Assembly: GCF_013408245.1 (NCBI RefSeq)
Contig: NZ_JACBYS010000002.1
Location: 434,001 to 498,000 of the forward strand
Length of the DNA stretch: 64,000 bases
Origin: Duganella sp. 1224
Lineage (GTDB): Bacteria > Pseudomonadota > Gammaproteobacteria > Burkholderiales > Burkholderiaceae_D
Reading direction: 5' to 3'
Of the stretch, positions 24,520-33,711 are shown in pieces. The number at the start of each line of letters is the position of its first letter. The stretch's first letter is position 1. The translations under genes and the position numbers were made by a program. The notes below the pieces were generated by a model. That model did not search any database, had not been told where the DNA came from, and worked only from the letters and a program-made list of their open reading frames with translations.

Positions 24520-27162
24520 CTAGGCGGCCAGCGCTTTCGTCACGACTTCGGCGACGTCGTTCGACAGCTTGTGGCTGGCGACCTTTTCCAGCGCCTGCTT
24601 CATCTTGGCCTGCAGCGCCGGCGCGTAGCGGCGCCAGCGGTCCAGGGCGCGCGCCAGGCGCGCCGCCACTTGCGGGTTGATGGCGTCCAGCTGGATCACG
24701 TACTCGGCCCAGAAGGCGTAGGCGCTGCCGTCCACCGCGTGGAATTGCGACGGGTTGGCGTTGGTGAAGTTGAAGATCAGCGCCCGCGCGCGGTTCGGCG
24801 TTTTCAGCGTGAAGGCCGGGTGCTGCATCAGCTTGCGGATCGCGGCCACGTTGGCGGTCGGCGCCGAGGCCTGCATGGCGAACCATTTGTCGATGACCAG
24901 CGCTTCGTTGTCGAAGTCGTCGTAGAAGGCTTGCAGGTAAGGGCCGGCGTCGGCGCCGCTGTGGATCAGCGCGACCAGGGCGGCCGAGCGGTCGGTCATG
25001 TTGGTGGCGGTTTCGCACTGCTGTTGGGCGAGGCGCAGCTCGTCCGCCTGGGGCGCCACCAGCAGGTAGGACAGGCACAGGTTTTTCAGCGCGCGCTTGC
25101 CGGCCGACAGCGCGTCCGGGCTGTATTCGCCCGGCGTCTGATTGGCGTGGTATTGCGCCAGCAGTTCCGGCTTGAGCGCGGCGCCGATGGTGCGGCGCAT
25201 GTACTGGCGCGCGGCGTGGATGGCGTGCGGGTCGACCACGTCCATCTGCTCGGCGATGATGGTTTCCGAGGGCAGGATCAGCGCCAGTTCGCGGAACGCC
25301 GGGTCGAGCGACTCGTCGGTCAGCACGGCGCGCATGGCGTTGATGAAGGTGCTGTCCAGCTTGAGGTGGGCGCTGCCGTGGGCGGCCACCTGCGCGGTCA
25401 GCTTCAGCAGGCGCTCCATGGCCAGGCGCTGGCCGGCTTCCCAGCGGTTGACCGGGTCGCTGTCGTGGCTGAACAGGTGCAGCAGTTCGTTGTCGGTGTA
25501 GTCGTATTCGAGGATCACCGGGGCCGAGAAGTCACGCAGGATCGACGGCGTCGGGCGCTCGTCGACGTGGCGGAAGCGGAAGATCTGCTCCTGCTCGGTC
25601 AGCTCCAGCACCACCGTGGTGGCGCCCTTGTCGTGCTGGCCGTTTTCCAGCGTCAGCGCCAAGTCCTTGCCGTTGGCGCCCAGCAGGCCGACCGCCACCG
25701 GAATGTGGAACGGCTGCTGGCCCGGCTGGCCGCGCTGCGACAGGATGATGTCGAAGTGGCGCTTGACGGCGTCGTAGCGGGTGCGCGCGGTCACCACCGG
25801 CGTGCCGGCCTGCGAGTACCAGCGCTCGAACTGGGTCAGGTCGCGGCCGTTGGCGTCGGCCATGGCGAAGCGGAAGTCGTCGCAGGTGACGGCCTGGCCG
25901 TCGTGGCGGTCGAAGTACAGGTCCATGCCCTTGCGGAAGCCGTCGCGGCCCAGCAGGGTCTGGTACATGCGCACCACTTCGGCGCCCTTCTCGTACACGG
26001 TGACGGTGTAGAAGTTGTTGATCTCGACGAAGGAGTCGGGCCGCACCGGGTGCGACATCGGGCCGGCGTCCTCCGGGAACTGCGCCTGGCGCAAGGTGCG
26101 CACCTGGTCGATGCGGGTGACGGCGCGGCCGGAGTCGGTGCCGATCATGTCGGCCGAGAATTCCTGGTCGCGGAACACGGTCAGGCCTTCCTTCAGCGAC
26201 AGCTGGAACCAGTCGCGGCAGGTGATGCGGTTGCCGGTCCAGTTGTGGAAGTATTCGTGGCCAACCACCGCCTCGATGCCGGCGAAGTCGACGTCGGTGG
26301 CGGTGCGCGGGTTGGCCAGCACGAACTTGGTGTTGAAGATGTTCAGGCCCTTGTTTTCCATCGCGCCCATGTTGAAGTCGCCCACGGCAACGATCATGAA
26401 GCGGTCCAGGTCCAGCTCCAGGCCGAAGCGCTCCTCGTCCCAGCGGATCGAATTCTTCAGCGACTGCATGGCGTAGTCGGTCTTGTCGAGGTTGCCCTCT
26501 TCGACCCAGACCTGCAGCAGCACGGTGCGGCCGTCGGCCAGCTTGAATTGCTCTTCCTGGCACACCAGCCTGGCCGCGACCAGCGCGAACAGGTAGGACG
26601 GCTTCTTGAACGGGTCTTCCCACTTGGCGTAGTGGCGGCCGTCGCCGAGGTCGCCCTCCTCGACCAGGTTGCCGTTGGACAGCAGCACCGGGTACTGCTG
26701 CTTGTCGGCGCGCAGCATCACCGTGTACTTGGCCATCACGTCGGGACGGTCGGGGAAGAAGGTGATGCGGCGGAAGCCTTCGGCCTCGCATTGCGTGAAG
26801 AAGTTGCCGTTGGAGACGTACAGGCCGGACAGCGTGGTGTTCTCGGCCGGCGCGCACAGCGTTTCAATATCCAGCACCACGGCGGCCGGGGCGCTGCGGA
26901 TGGTCAGCGTCGATTCGTTGAGCTCGTACTCGCCGGCGGCCAGCGGCTTGCCGTTGAGGCGGACCTGCACCAGGTCGATGTCCTCGCCGTGCAGCACGAG
27001 GTCATGGCTGGCCGACGCCGGGTTCTGGCGCAGCGTGATGCGGTTGGCCACCACGGTCTGCGCCGGGGCCAGGTCGAATCCGAGTTCTACGGTGTCCACC
27101 AGGTAGGCCGGAGGGGTGTAATCTTTGCGGTATATCGTCGTGGGGCTGCTGTCTGTGCGCAT
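24520..27162 (-). CDS. pepN: Aminopeptidase N (M1 family)
   Basis: The 880-residue cytosolic zinc aminopeptidase is close to the E. coli PepN length. It has the exopeptidase motif GAMENKGLN, zinc motif HEYFHNWTGNRITCRDW with the second Glu in LKEGLTVFRDQEF, and the ERAP1-like C-terminal helical domain ending in HKLSNDVAEVVTKAL. It trims N-terminal residues from peptides in the late steps of protein turnover. The first codon ATG 27162 has a good match to family starts. Confidence 0.96.
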   Translation of the reverse strand: MRTDSSPTTIYRKDYTPPAYLVDTVELGFDLAPAQTVVANRITLRQNPASASHDLVLHGEDIDLVQVRLNGKPLAAGEYELNESTLTIRSAPAAVVLDIETLCAPAENTTLSGLYVSNGNFFTQCEAEGFRRITFFPDRPDVMAKYTVMLRADKQQYPVLLSNGNLVEEGDLGDGRHYAKWEDPFKKPSYLFALVAARLVCQEEQFKLADGRTVLLQVWVEEGNLDKTDYAMQSLKNSIRWDEERFGLELDLDRFMIVAVGDFNMGAMENKGLNIFNTKFVLANPRTATDVDFAGIEAVVGHEYFHNWTGNRITCRDWFQLSLKEGLTVFRDQEFSADMIGTDSGRAVTRIDQVRTLRQAQFPEDAGPMSHPVRPDSFVEINNFYTVTVYEKGAEVVRMYQTLLGRDGFRKGMDLYFDRHDGQAVTCDDFRFAMADANGRDLTQFERWYSQAGTPVVTARTRYDAVKRHFDIILSQRGQPGQQPFHIPVAVGLLGANGKDLALTLENGQHDKGATTVVLELTEQEQIFRFRHVDERPTPSILRDFSAPVILEYDYTDNELLHLFSHDSDPVNRWEAGQRLAMERLLKLTAQVAAHGSAHLKLDSTFINAMRAVLTDESLDPAFRELALILPSETIIAEQMDVVDPHAIHAARQYMRRTIGAALKPELLAQYHANQTPGEYSPDALSAGKRALKNLCLSYLLVAPQADELRLAQQQCETATNMTDRSAALVALIHSGADAGPYLQAFYDDFDNEALVIDKWFAMQASAPTANVAAIRKLMQHPAFTLKTPNRARALIFNFTNANPSQFHAVDGSAYAFWAEYVIQLDAINPQVAARLARALDRWRRYAPALQAKMKQALEKVASHKLSNDVAEVVTKALAA

Positions 27163-27354
27163 TGGAGACTCGGTAGGGACGGAGGCAAAAGCTTATTTTA
27201 CCAATACGGGACCAGCCCATGCGCGGAATTGGCCGCGCTCTGTTAAAGTTGCTGATTTCCATGATGCCGTAACATTGTGTAATAAAACTGCAGGGTCCGG
27301 GGCGGCGTCCTAAACTTAGCCCTGAAAAATACCGTCTCATTGGAGGACTTCATC

Positions 27355-28023
27355 ATGAAATACCTTGCCACACTCGCCACGGCTGCCGTGATGCTGTTAA
27401 GCGGCTGCGCCACCACCATCCACAGCAACGTGACCGCGTTCAACGACTGGCCGGCCGACATCCAGGACAAGACCTATGCCTTCGAGGCGCCGCAAGGGGC
27501 CGAGGACACGCTGGAATACCGCAACTACCAGGTGCTGGTGGCCAACCAGCTGGGCCAGCTGGGCTTCCACCAGGCGGCCGAGGGCCAGCAGCCTAAGTTG
27601 CTCGTGGGCATGAAATACTTCACCATCGACCATCCGGTGCGGGTGCTGCAGGAGGATCCGTTTGGGGGGCCGTACTGGGGTCCTGGCTATTATGGCCGCT
27701 GGGGGTATTCGCGTTGGGGCTATCGTCCGTACTTCTACGATCCGTACCGCTTTGGTCCGACCTACGCGGAGGAGCGCATCAAGCACCAGTATCAGCGCCA
27801 GCTGCGCGTGACGATCAACAGCACCAGCGGCCGCAAGCTGTATGACGTGACGGTGCAGAATACCAGCGCGGTGCAGGCCACGCCGCATGTGATGCCGGCG
27901 CTGGTGCAGAGCGCGTTCACCGGGTTCCCGGGGCAGAACGGCGTGCCGCGCACCATCGACGTGACCATCGATCCGAAGACCGAGACGCTGCAGGCGGCCA
28001 ATCCGGCGCCCAAGGCGAACTAA
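27355..28023 (+). CDS. DUF4136 lipoprotein
   Basis: This 222-residue lipoprotein has a signal with lipobox LLSGC (Cys at about 18). The mature part begins with SNVTAFNDWP and YAFEAP, the DUF4136 hallmark, and includes a Gly/Tyr/Trp-rich loop (FGGPYWGPGYYGRWGYSRWG, about 100-130). DUF4136 proteins are outer-membrane-associated and of unknown function. GGAGG at 27342-27346 sets ATG 27355. The upstream spacer (27163-27354) is divergent from pepN. A perfect palindrome lies 20 bases after the stop. Confidence 0.88.
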   Translation: MKYLATLATAAVMLLSGCATTIHSNVTAFNDWPADIQDKTYAFEAPQGAEDTLEYRNYQVLVANQLGQLGFHQAAEGQQPKLLVGMKYFTIDHPVRVLQEDPFGGPYWGPGYYGRWGYSRWGYRPYFYDPYRFGPTYAEERIKHQYQRQLRVTINSTSGRKLYDVTVQNTSAVQATPHVMPALVQSAFTGFPGQNGVPRTIDVTIDPKTETLQAANPAPKAN

Positions 28024-28042
28024 GCCTGCACCCCGGACGTAA

Positions 28043-28070
28043 GGGTCTGACCCCGTACGGGGTCAGACCC
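28043..28070. repeat. 28-bp perfect palindrome, copy 1
   Basis: GGGTCTGACCCCGT is followed at once by its exact reverse complement, giving a 28-base palindrome with no loop. The same sequence, one base longer at each end, recurs at 30923-30952. Placed between two convergent genes, it could act as a two-way transcription block. I recall similar palindromes scattered in Oxalobacteraceae genomes. Confidence 0.9.
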
Positions 28071-28114
28071 TGGCGTTAGCGGTGTGCGGGTTTCGCGGAT
28101 GCCGCACGCAATTA

Positions 28115-28585
28115 CTACATGCGGCGCTTCATGTAGAGCGGCATCAGCCACCAGGCCAGCAGGATCAGCACCCCCATCACCCCCGCCACCACCAGCCCGA
28201 TGGTGGCGCCAAACACTTCCGATATCACCAAGTCCGTCCCCAGCACCAGCGCGATCGCCAGCGTGAACGCGCCGGCCACAATCTGCCGCGTGGCAATCCG
28301 CTTGAAGCGTGCCCTGTCCTTCAACGGTCGCAACAGCCGGTGCTGGATCGCCGGCGCACTCAGCAGCACCAAGCTGGCCAGCGCAAACACAAACGTCGCC
28401 AGGAACAGCAGCTTTTCCACCTGCACAATCTGCGCGAAGCCGGAGTTGAACGGCAAAATCACCAGGAAGGCCGACAGCATCTGCGCCCCCGGCAGCAGGA
28501 TGCGCATCTCGCTCAGCATGTCCGAGAAGTCGCCGTCGTCGCGCTCGTCGCTCTGGGTGTCGTCGTCGTCGGGGCGTGCGGTCAT
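28115..28585 (-). CDS. DUF6328 membrane protein
   Basis: The 156-residue protein has an acidic N-terminus (DDDDTQSDERDDGD), then SEMRILLPGAQMLSAFLVILPF and four membrane helices, the DUF6328 pattern. The function is unknown. Its ATG overlaps the TGA of the quinone oxidoreductase gene (ATGA, 28582-28585), so it is translated with that operon. Confidence 0.75.
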   Translation of the reverse strand: MTARPDDDDTQSDERDDGDFSDMLSEMRILLPGAQMLSAFLVILPFNSGFAQIVQVEKLLFLATFVFALASLVLLSAPAIQHRLLRPLKDRARFKRIATRQIVAGAFTLAIALVLGTDLVISEVFGATIGLVVAGVMGVLILLAWWLMPLYMKRRM

Positions 28586-29556
28586 GGCAGCAGGATGGTC
28601 GAGCCGGTGGTCTTGCGCGCCTCCAGGTCGCGGTGCGCCTGCTGCACGTCGGCCAGGGCGTAGCGCTGGCGGATGTCGATCTTCACTTCGCCGCTGCTGA
28701 CCACGCCGAACAGCGACTTGGCCATCGCCTCCAGATCCTCGCGCCTGGCGGCATACGACATCAAGCTCGGCCGCGTGACGAACAGCGAGCCGCGGCTGGC
28801 CAGCTCGCTCAGGCTGAACGGCGGCACCGGGCCGGAGGCATTGCCGAAGCTGACCATGGTGCCCAGCGGCCGCAGGCAGTCCAGCGAGCCGATGAAGGTG
28901 TCCTTGCCGATCGAGTCGTACACCGCCGACACGCCCTCGCCGCCGGTCAGCTCGCGCACCCGCTCGGTGAAGTTGTCCTTGTTGTAGTTGATGACGTGGG
29001 TGGCGCCGTGCTCGATCGCCAGCGCCGCCTTCTCGTCCGAGCCGACCGTGCCGATCAGCTTGACGCCCAGTACGCGCGCCCACTGACAGGCGATCAGGCC
29101 GACGCCGCCGGCCGCCGCGTGGAACAGGATGGTGTCGCCGGCCTTCAGCGCCACCGTGCGGTGGAACAGGTACTGCACCGTCAGCCCCTGCAGCATCATG
29201 GCGGCGGCGGTGTCGAAGTCGATCTGCTTGGGCAGCACCAGCAGCTGCGCGGCGGGAATGATGCGCGCCTCGGCATAGGCGCCGAGCGGCCGGCCGCCGT
29301 AGGCCACGCGGTCGCCGACCTTGATGTCGGTGACGCCCTCGCCCACTTCCTCCACCACGCCGGCGCCCTCCACGCCCAGCGCGCCGGGCAGCGGTTGCGG
29401 GTACAGGCCGGTGCGGTGGTAGACGTCGATGTAGTTGAGGCCGATGGCCTCATGGCGCATCCGCACTTCGCCCGGACCGGGCGGCGGCAGATCGACCTCC
29501 ACCAGTTCCATCACCTCGGGACCGCCGACGCGGTTGATGCGGATCGCCTTGACCAT
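28582..29556 (-). CDS. NADPH:quinone oxidoreductase (Qor type)
   Basis: This 324-residue medium-chain reductase of the zeta-crystallin/Qor group lacks the zinc ligands of alcohol dehydrogenases. NADPH-binding AAAGGVGLIACQWA is present, with GLNYIDVYHRTGLYP near the N-terminus and DSIGKDTFIGSLDCLRP. It reduces quinones or alpha,beta-unsaturated carbonyls with NADPH. AAGGAGA precedes ATG 29556, 13 bases after the mgsA stop. Co-transcription with mgsA suggests that it deals with reactive carbonyls, but that is inference. Confidence 0.92.
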   Translation of the reverse strand: MVKAIRINRVGGPEVMELVEVDLPPPGPGEVRMRHEAIGLNYIDVYHRTGLYPQPLPGALGVEGAGVVEEVGEGVTDIKVGDRVAYGGRPLGAYAEARIIPAAQLLVLPKQIDFDTAAAMMLQGLTVQYLFHRTVALKAGDTILFHAAAGGVGLIACQWARVLGVKLIGTVGSDEKAALAIEHGATHVINYNKDNFTERVRELTGGEGVSAVYDSIGKDTFIGSLDCLRPLGTMVSFGNASGPVPPFSLSELASRGSLFVTRPSLMSYAARREDLEAMAKSLFGVVSSGEVKIDIRQRYALADVQQAHRDLEARKTTGSTILLP

Positions 29557-29569
29557 GGCCGTCTCTCCT

Positions 29570-29959
29570 TTATGGTTGCGCAGCGGCGCGCTGCTGAAGC
29601 TGAGACAGTACCAGATGTGCCGACGCCACGTTGGTGGCGCACGGCGTATTGTGCACGTCGCAGGCGCGCACCAGGGCGTTGATGTCCGGTTCGTGCGGCT
29701 GCGGCGTCATCGGATCGCGCAGGAAGATCACGCAGTCGATCATGCCCTCCACCAGCAGCGAGCCGATCTGCAAGTCGCCACCGAACGGGCCGGAGTGCTT
29801 GCGTTCGACCTCCAGGCCGACCTCGTTGATCAGGCGGCCGCCGGTGGTGCCGGTGGCCACCAGCGCGCAGGTCGAGAGGAAGGCCTTGTATTCGCTGGCC
29901 AGCGTGATCATGTCGTCTTTTTTCTTATCGTGCGCAATCAGGGCAATGCGGAATTTCAT
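29570..29959 (-). CDS. mgsA: Methylglyoxal synthase
   Basis: The 129-residue enzyme converts dihydroxyacetone phosphate to methylglyoxal and phosphate, a bypass relieving sugar-phosphate stress. Motifs: [24 protein letters not shown] (phosphate loop), [11 protein letters not shown] (catalytic Asp), [17 protein letters not shown] and NTPCATN. It lies 11 bases after the EamA transporter gene and 13 before qor. ATG 29959 matches family starts. Confidence 0.95.
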   Translation of the reverse strand: MKFRIALIAHDKKKDDMITLASEYKAFLSTCALVATGTTGGRLINEVGLEVERKHSGPFGGDLQIGSLLVEGMIDCVIFLRDPMTPQPHEPDINALVRACDVHNTPCATNVASAHLVLSQLQQRAAAQP

Positions 29960-29970
29960 GTGTCGTGATC

Positions 29971-30867
29971 CTATTTTTTGGACAGCAGGTAGATCCCGGC
30001 CAGCACCAGGGCGGTGCCGCCCAGCTGCCAGGAGGTGACGGGCTCGCCCAGCAGCAGCGCGCCCAGGAACAGCGTTGATACAGGGCCGATCATACCAGCC
30101 TGCGAGGCGGTGCCGGCGCCGATGCGTTCGACGGCGATCATGGTCATGAACACCGGCGCCACCGTGCACAACAGGCCGTTGACCAGCGACAGGCCGTAGA
30201 CCGGCAATGGCTGGATCAGCCCCGCGGCCGGGCGCAGCAGGAAGAACTGGCCGACGCAGGCGACGGTGGAAACGCACATGGCGTAGGACACCAGCTTCAG
30301 CGGGCCAAGGCGCTTGACCATTTCGCCGGACAGTAGCAGGTAGGCGGCGTAGGCGGCGGCCGAGCCGGTGACCAATGCCGCGCCGAGGATCACGTTGCTG
30401 CCGCCCAGCAGGTCGTGCACGAACACCAGCACGATGCCGCAGTAGGAGGTTAGCAGCGCCATCCACTGCTTGCGGCTGATGTGTTGCTTGAGGAAGGTGG
30501 AGCTGATCAGCAGCACGAAGGTGGGCGTGAGGAACAGGATCAGGCGTTCCAGGCCGACCGAGATGTATTGCAGGCCGAGGAAGTCGAGAAAGCTGGACAG
30601 GTAGTAGCCGACCAGGCCGAGGCCGAGGATGCGCCAGCGGTCGGCGCCGGTGAGCGCCGGGCCGGTGCGCATCTTCCACAGCGCGACGGCGGCGAACACC
30701 GGCAGCGAGAACAGCATGCGGAAGGCGATCAGGGTGACGGCGTCGATGTGGTAGCGGTACAGCAGCTTGGCGACGATGGCTTTGGTGGAGAAGAGTACCG
30801 AGCCGCCGATGGCGATGCCCAGCCCGCTGAGGAAGGCGGCGCGCGTGAGTGGTGTGCTTTTGTCCAT
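29971..30867 (-). CDS. EamA/DMT family transporter
   Basis: A 298-residue protein with ten predicted membrane helices in two EamA repeats (first: [23 protein letters not shown]; second: [22 protein letters not shown], ending [11 protein letters not shown]). It is a drug/metabolite-type exporter of unknown substrate. It is the first gene of the run to mgsA, qor and DUF6328. ATG 30867 is followed by [12 protein letters not shown], a typical cytosolic start. Confidence 0.88.
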   Translation of the reverse strand: MDKSTPLTRAAFLSGLGIAIGGSVLFSTKAIVAKLLYRYHIDAVTLIAFRMLFSLPVFAAVALWKMRTGPALTGADRWRILGLGLVGYYLSSFLDFLGLQYISVGLERLILFLTPTFVLLISSTFLKQHISRKQWMALLTSYCGIVLVFVHDLLGGSNVILGAALVTGSAAAYAAYLLLSGEMVKRLGPLKLVSYAMCVSTVACVGQFFLLRPAAGLIQPLPVYGLSLVNGLLCTVAPVFMTMIAVERIGAGTASQAGMIGPVSTLFLGALLLGEPVTSWQLGGTALVLAGIYLLSKK

Positions 30868-30922
30868 GGGGCAATTGTACGGGCAAACCGGGCGGTTCGC
30901 TTTCTACCCCGCACCCCACGGC

Positions 30923-30952
30923 GGGGTCTGACCCCGTACGGGGTCAGACCCC
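30923..30952. repeat. 30-bp perfect palindrome, copy 2
   Basis: GGGGTCTGACCCCGT joined to its own reverse complement. It contains the 28-base palindrome at 28043-28070 plus one more G:C pair at each end. It sits between the end of the phosphatase gene and the start of the EamA gene, both minus strand, so here it is in a promoter region as well as behind a gene. Confidence 0.9.
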
Positions 30953-30996
30953 ATGGACGCGCCGCTGGCAGGCCGGCGGCGCGTGTGGGGTACAAC

Positions 30997-33507
30997 TCAG
31001 CTAATGGCCACCGACGGCGAACCCGCCGTCACCGTCGCCACCGTGGTGCGCGCCACCACCGTGCCGGGCGCGCTGGCGCCCACCAGCTTGTTCACCTGGC
31101 GGAACTGCGCGGTCATCTTGCCGGGGGTGAGGGTCACCAGCGTGTAACCCTGCGCATCGGTGTTCAGGTGCTTCAGCCACGGGTTGTTGCCCAGCGCGGA
31201 CAGCTGCTGCGCCAGCGTCAACAGGCTGGTGTTGAAGTCGCTGTTGGCCTGCAAACCGGCCAGCACGGCCGCCGTGGTCGCCTCCAGTTGCGCCTCGGGC
31301 ACGCCTTTCGCGGCCAGCGCGCCGCGCAACTGCACGCGCGTCTGCTCGGCCAGCGACGCCACCGTCGGCGCCGCCTTGCCCATCGTGTAGTCCAGCAGGT
31401 TGAAGCTCAGGTTGACCGTGCCCAGCCCGGTCACCGGCAGCGCCAGCGGGTAGGACACCAGCGTGCCGATATCGCCCAGCGCCGCCGCCGCGTCGCGCAG
31501 GTAGCTGAAGAACGAGTCGGAGCTGACGCCGGCCGTCACCAGGTCCACCATCACCGGCGTGCCGCCGCCGGCCGCGTCGAAGTCGTCGCTGACGGTGCCG
31601 GCAAAGAAGGCGTGGATGTCGCCGGTGATCGCCACCACGTTGCCGATGTTGTTGCTCTTCAAATGCGCCATCAGCGCCTTGCGCTCGCTGTTGTAGCCAT
31701 CCCACTGGTCGCAGTTGAGCAGGAACCTGGTGAAGAACGCCGCCAGCGCGTCCTTCTTGCCGGACGCCGCCACGAACACCGAATCGGCCTTGTTGGCCTG
31801 CACGTCCGGCTTGATGTAGCCAAAGGCGATGGTCTGCCCCGCCACGGCGGCCTGCGCCGCGCCGGTGACGCCGGCGCTGGCGGCGGCACTGACTTTGCCG
31901 AAGGTGGCGACGGCGATCGCCGCCTGCGCCGCGCTCAGGCCGGCCGCCACGCCGGCCGCGGCCTGCGCGTCCGCCGCGCCGCCGCCGGCCGCCTTGCCGG
32001 CGATGGCCAGCGCGCCGGCTTGCGCCACGGCGGCCGTGGCGCCGGCCGTCACACCGGCCACGATGGCGCCGGCCACGGCAAAGTTGCCGCCGGCCGCTGC
32101 CGCCGCCGTGCCGACCGAGGTGGCCAGCGTGCTTACCGCATTCAACGCCAGCAGGGTCGCAATCGCGTCCACGCCGTTCAGCCCCATGCGCAGCAGCGAT
32201 ACTTCATTGCCCCACACTTTCCAGGTGGCGGTGGCGGCCTTCATCTTGTCCATCCACCACTGGCGCTGGCTGTTGCCCAGCATGGTGGCGGTGGTCAGCG
32301 GGTCGAGGCCGATGCTCCTGGCGCCGGCCATCTTCTGCGCTTCCACGCTGTTGAACAGGTCCTGCGGCACCAGGTAGCGCGCGCCGATGCGGCCCAGTGG
32401 CTTGCCGGTGGCCGGGTTGATCGACGATTCCGGAATGATGTGGTCGGCCCGGTACAGGCGCTCGTCGGTCATCACCAGTTGCATCAGTTTGCCGAACTGG
32501 AAGTCGCGGTAAATCTTGATGTTCTGGAAGGTGGTGTTGGCAGCGTCCAGCGTCACGTCGGCCGGCATGTACTCGAACCAGGCCTGGTTGGCGCTGCGGC
32601 GGCGCGCGGGCTGGTGCAGGTCGGAGCCGTCGGCGTTGAAGGAGCCGTCGTAGGTTTCGGCATCCTGCCAGGCGTCGTCGGTGAACTCGTGGTCGTCCCA
32701 GATGGCGATGAAGGCGAAGCGCTCGTGCAGCGCCTGCAGGCGGCTGTCGGTGCGGTACTTCTTGTACAGGTAGCGGTAGTCGTTGACGGTGTTGGCGTAC
32801 TTGGCGCCCGACACGCCGTTCTTGTAGACGCCGTCCGGCAGCACCAGCGCGTCGTGGCGGCTTTCCACGGCGCCCAGCTGGAAGTCCTCGCCCACCGTCT
32901 CGTAGATGTAGTCGCCCAGGTGGACGATGAAGTCGAGCTGCTCGGCGGCGATGGACGACATCGCGCCCCAGTGGTTGACGCTCCAGTCCTGGCAGGTCAT
33001 GTAGACGAACTGCAGTTGCGCGACGTCGGCGTCGGCCGCCGGCGCGGTCTTGAAGCGGCCGACGTTGGAGCGGTTGTCGCCGGCGATGAACTGGTAATAA
33101 TAGGTGGTGGCCGCCGACAGGCCGGTCAGCTTGTGGCGCACGGTGTTGTCGTACTGGACCTGCAACGGCAGCTTGACGTCGGCCACGGTGGCGCCGTTCA
33201 GCGCGGCGTTGCTGCCCAGCGCGGCGCTGTTGTCGGCGGCGGTGACGATCAGGCGGATGGCGCTGTCGCTGCCGGTGGCCACGGCCACGTTGTCAAACGC
33301 CGCCGGCACGGCGCGGGTCCACAGCAGGATGCTGTCCGGACGCGGATCGCCGGAAGCCACGCTTTGCGGGAACTTCCACGCGCCGCTGGCCAGCGGCAGG
33401 TCGCTGCCCGGCGCCGGGTCGCTGCCGCCGCACGCCGTCAGGCCCGCGCCCGAGGCCACCGATACCGTGATAAAGCTGCCGAATTTCAGAAACTGCCGAC
33501 GATCCAT
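30997..33507 (-). CDS. phoD: PhoD-type alkaline phosphatase with Ala/Gly-rich insertion
   Basis: The 836-residue protein is Tat-exported: DRRQFLKFGSFITVS leader, then GLTACGG, which could be lipidated. PhoD N-domain (ASGDPRPDSILLWTR), metallophosphatase motifs (FVYMTCQDW, IVHLGDYIYE, FIAIWDDHEFTDD) and the late GNVVAITGDIHAFFAG are all there. PhoD cleaves phosphomonoesters and diesters using Fe/Ca. Residues about 445-556 are an Ala/Gly/Val-rich insert (AVAGAIVAGVTAGATAAVAQ) between WGNEVSLLRMG and the substrate region DQWDGY. This makes the protein about 300 residues longer than usual PhoD, with a further C-terminal extension after about residue 660. Confidence 0.9.
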   Translation of the reverse strand: MDRRQFLKFGSFITVSVASGAGLTACGGSDPAPGSDLPLASGAWKFPQSVASGDPRPDSILLWTRAVPAAFDNVAVATGSDSAIRLIVTAADNSAALGSNAALNGATVADVKLPLQVQYDNTVRHKLTGLSAATTYYYQFIAGDNRSNVGRFKTAPAADADVAQLQFVYMTCQDWSVNHWGAMSSIAAEQLDFIVHLGDYIYETVGEDFQLGAVESRHDALVLPDGVYKNGVSGAKYANTVNDYRYLYKKYRTDSRLQALHERFAFIAIWDDHEFTDDAWQDAETYDGSFNADGSDLHQPARRRSANQAWFEYMPADVTLDAANTTFQNIKIYRDFQFGKLMQLVMTDERLYRADHIIPESSINPATGKPLGRIGARYLVPQDLFNSVEAQKMAGARSIGLDPLTTATMLGNSQRQWWMDKMKAATATWKVWGNEVSLLRMGLNGVDAIATLLALNAVSTLATSVGTAAAAAGGNFAVAGAIVAGVTAGATAAVAQAGALAIAGKAAGGGAADAQAAAGVAAGLSAAQAAIAVATFGKVSAAASAGVTGAAQAAVAGQTIAFGYIKPDVQANKADSVFVAASGKKDALAAFFTRFLLNCDQWDGYNSERKALMAHLKSNNIGNVVAITGDIHAFFAGTVSDDFDAAGGGTPVMVDLVTAGVSSDSFFSYLRDAAAALGDIGTLVSYPLALPVTGLGTVNLSFNLLDYTMGKAAPTVASLAEQTRVQLRGALAAKGVPEAQLEATTAAVLAGLQANSDFNTSLLTLAQQLSALGNNPWLKHLNTDAQGYTLVTLTPGKMTAQFRQVNKLVGASAPGTVVARTTVATVTAGSPSVAIS

Positions 33508-33642
33508 GTTTGCTCCCGCTCACGCAATAATGTCAAAAACGTAAACACTAGCAGCAGGATATGACAGCTTCTCTACAAAAAGTGGAGGCCGGCCTCTAGC
33601 CGGAGCGGCGGCGGCGGCGGACGGTTTCTGACGGGGCTCTTA

Positions 33643-33651
33643 TGCTAGAAT
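33643..33651 (+). promoter_or_regulatory. Possible extended -10 promoter for yebC block
   Basis: TGCTAGAAT is an extended -10 (TG-n-TAGAAT) about 60 bases before yebC; no good -35 hexamer is visible, as is common for extended -10 promoters. It would drive the yebC-purD-hemF-nadD-rsfS-rlmH-maf run. Confidence 0.35.
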
Positions 33652-33711
33652 ACCGCCCTCACCGCATTCTCCAACGATTACCAACGACATACCGCCGAAG
33701 GAAGACCGAAC

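Noticed and set aside
30481..33564. A 1027-codon open frame on the plus strand opposite EamA and phoD
   Set aside because: Composition (Gln/Arg/Ala/Val-rich without domains) is the usual antisense reading of a high-GC gene; the minus strand has clear EamA and PhoD motifs.
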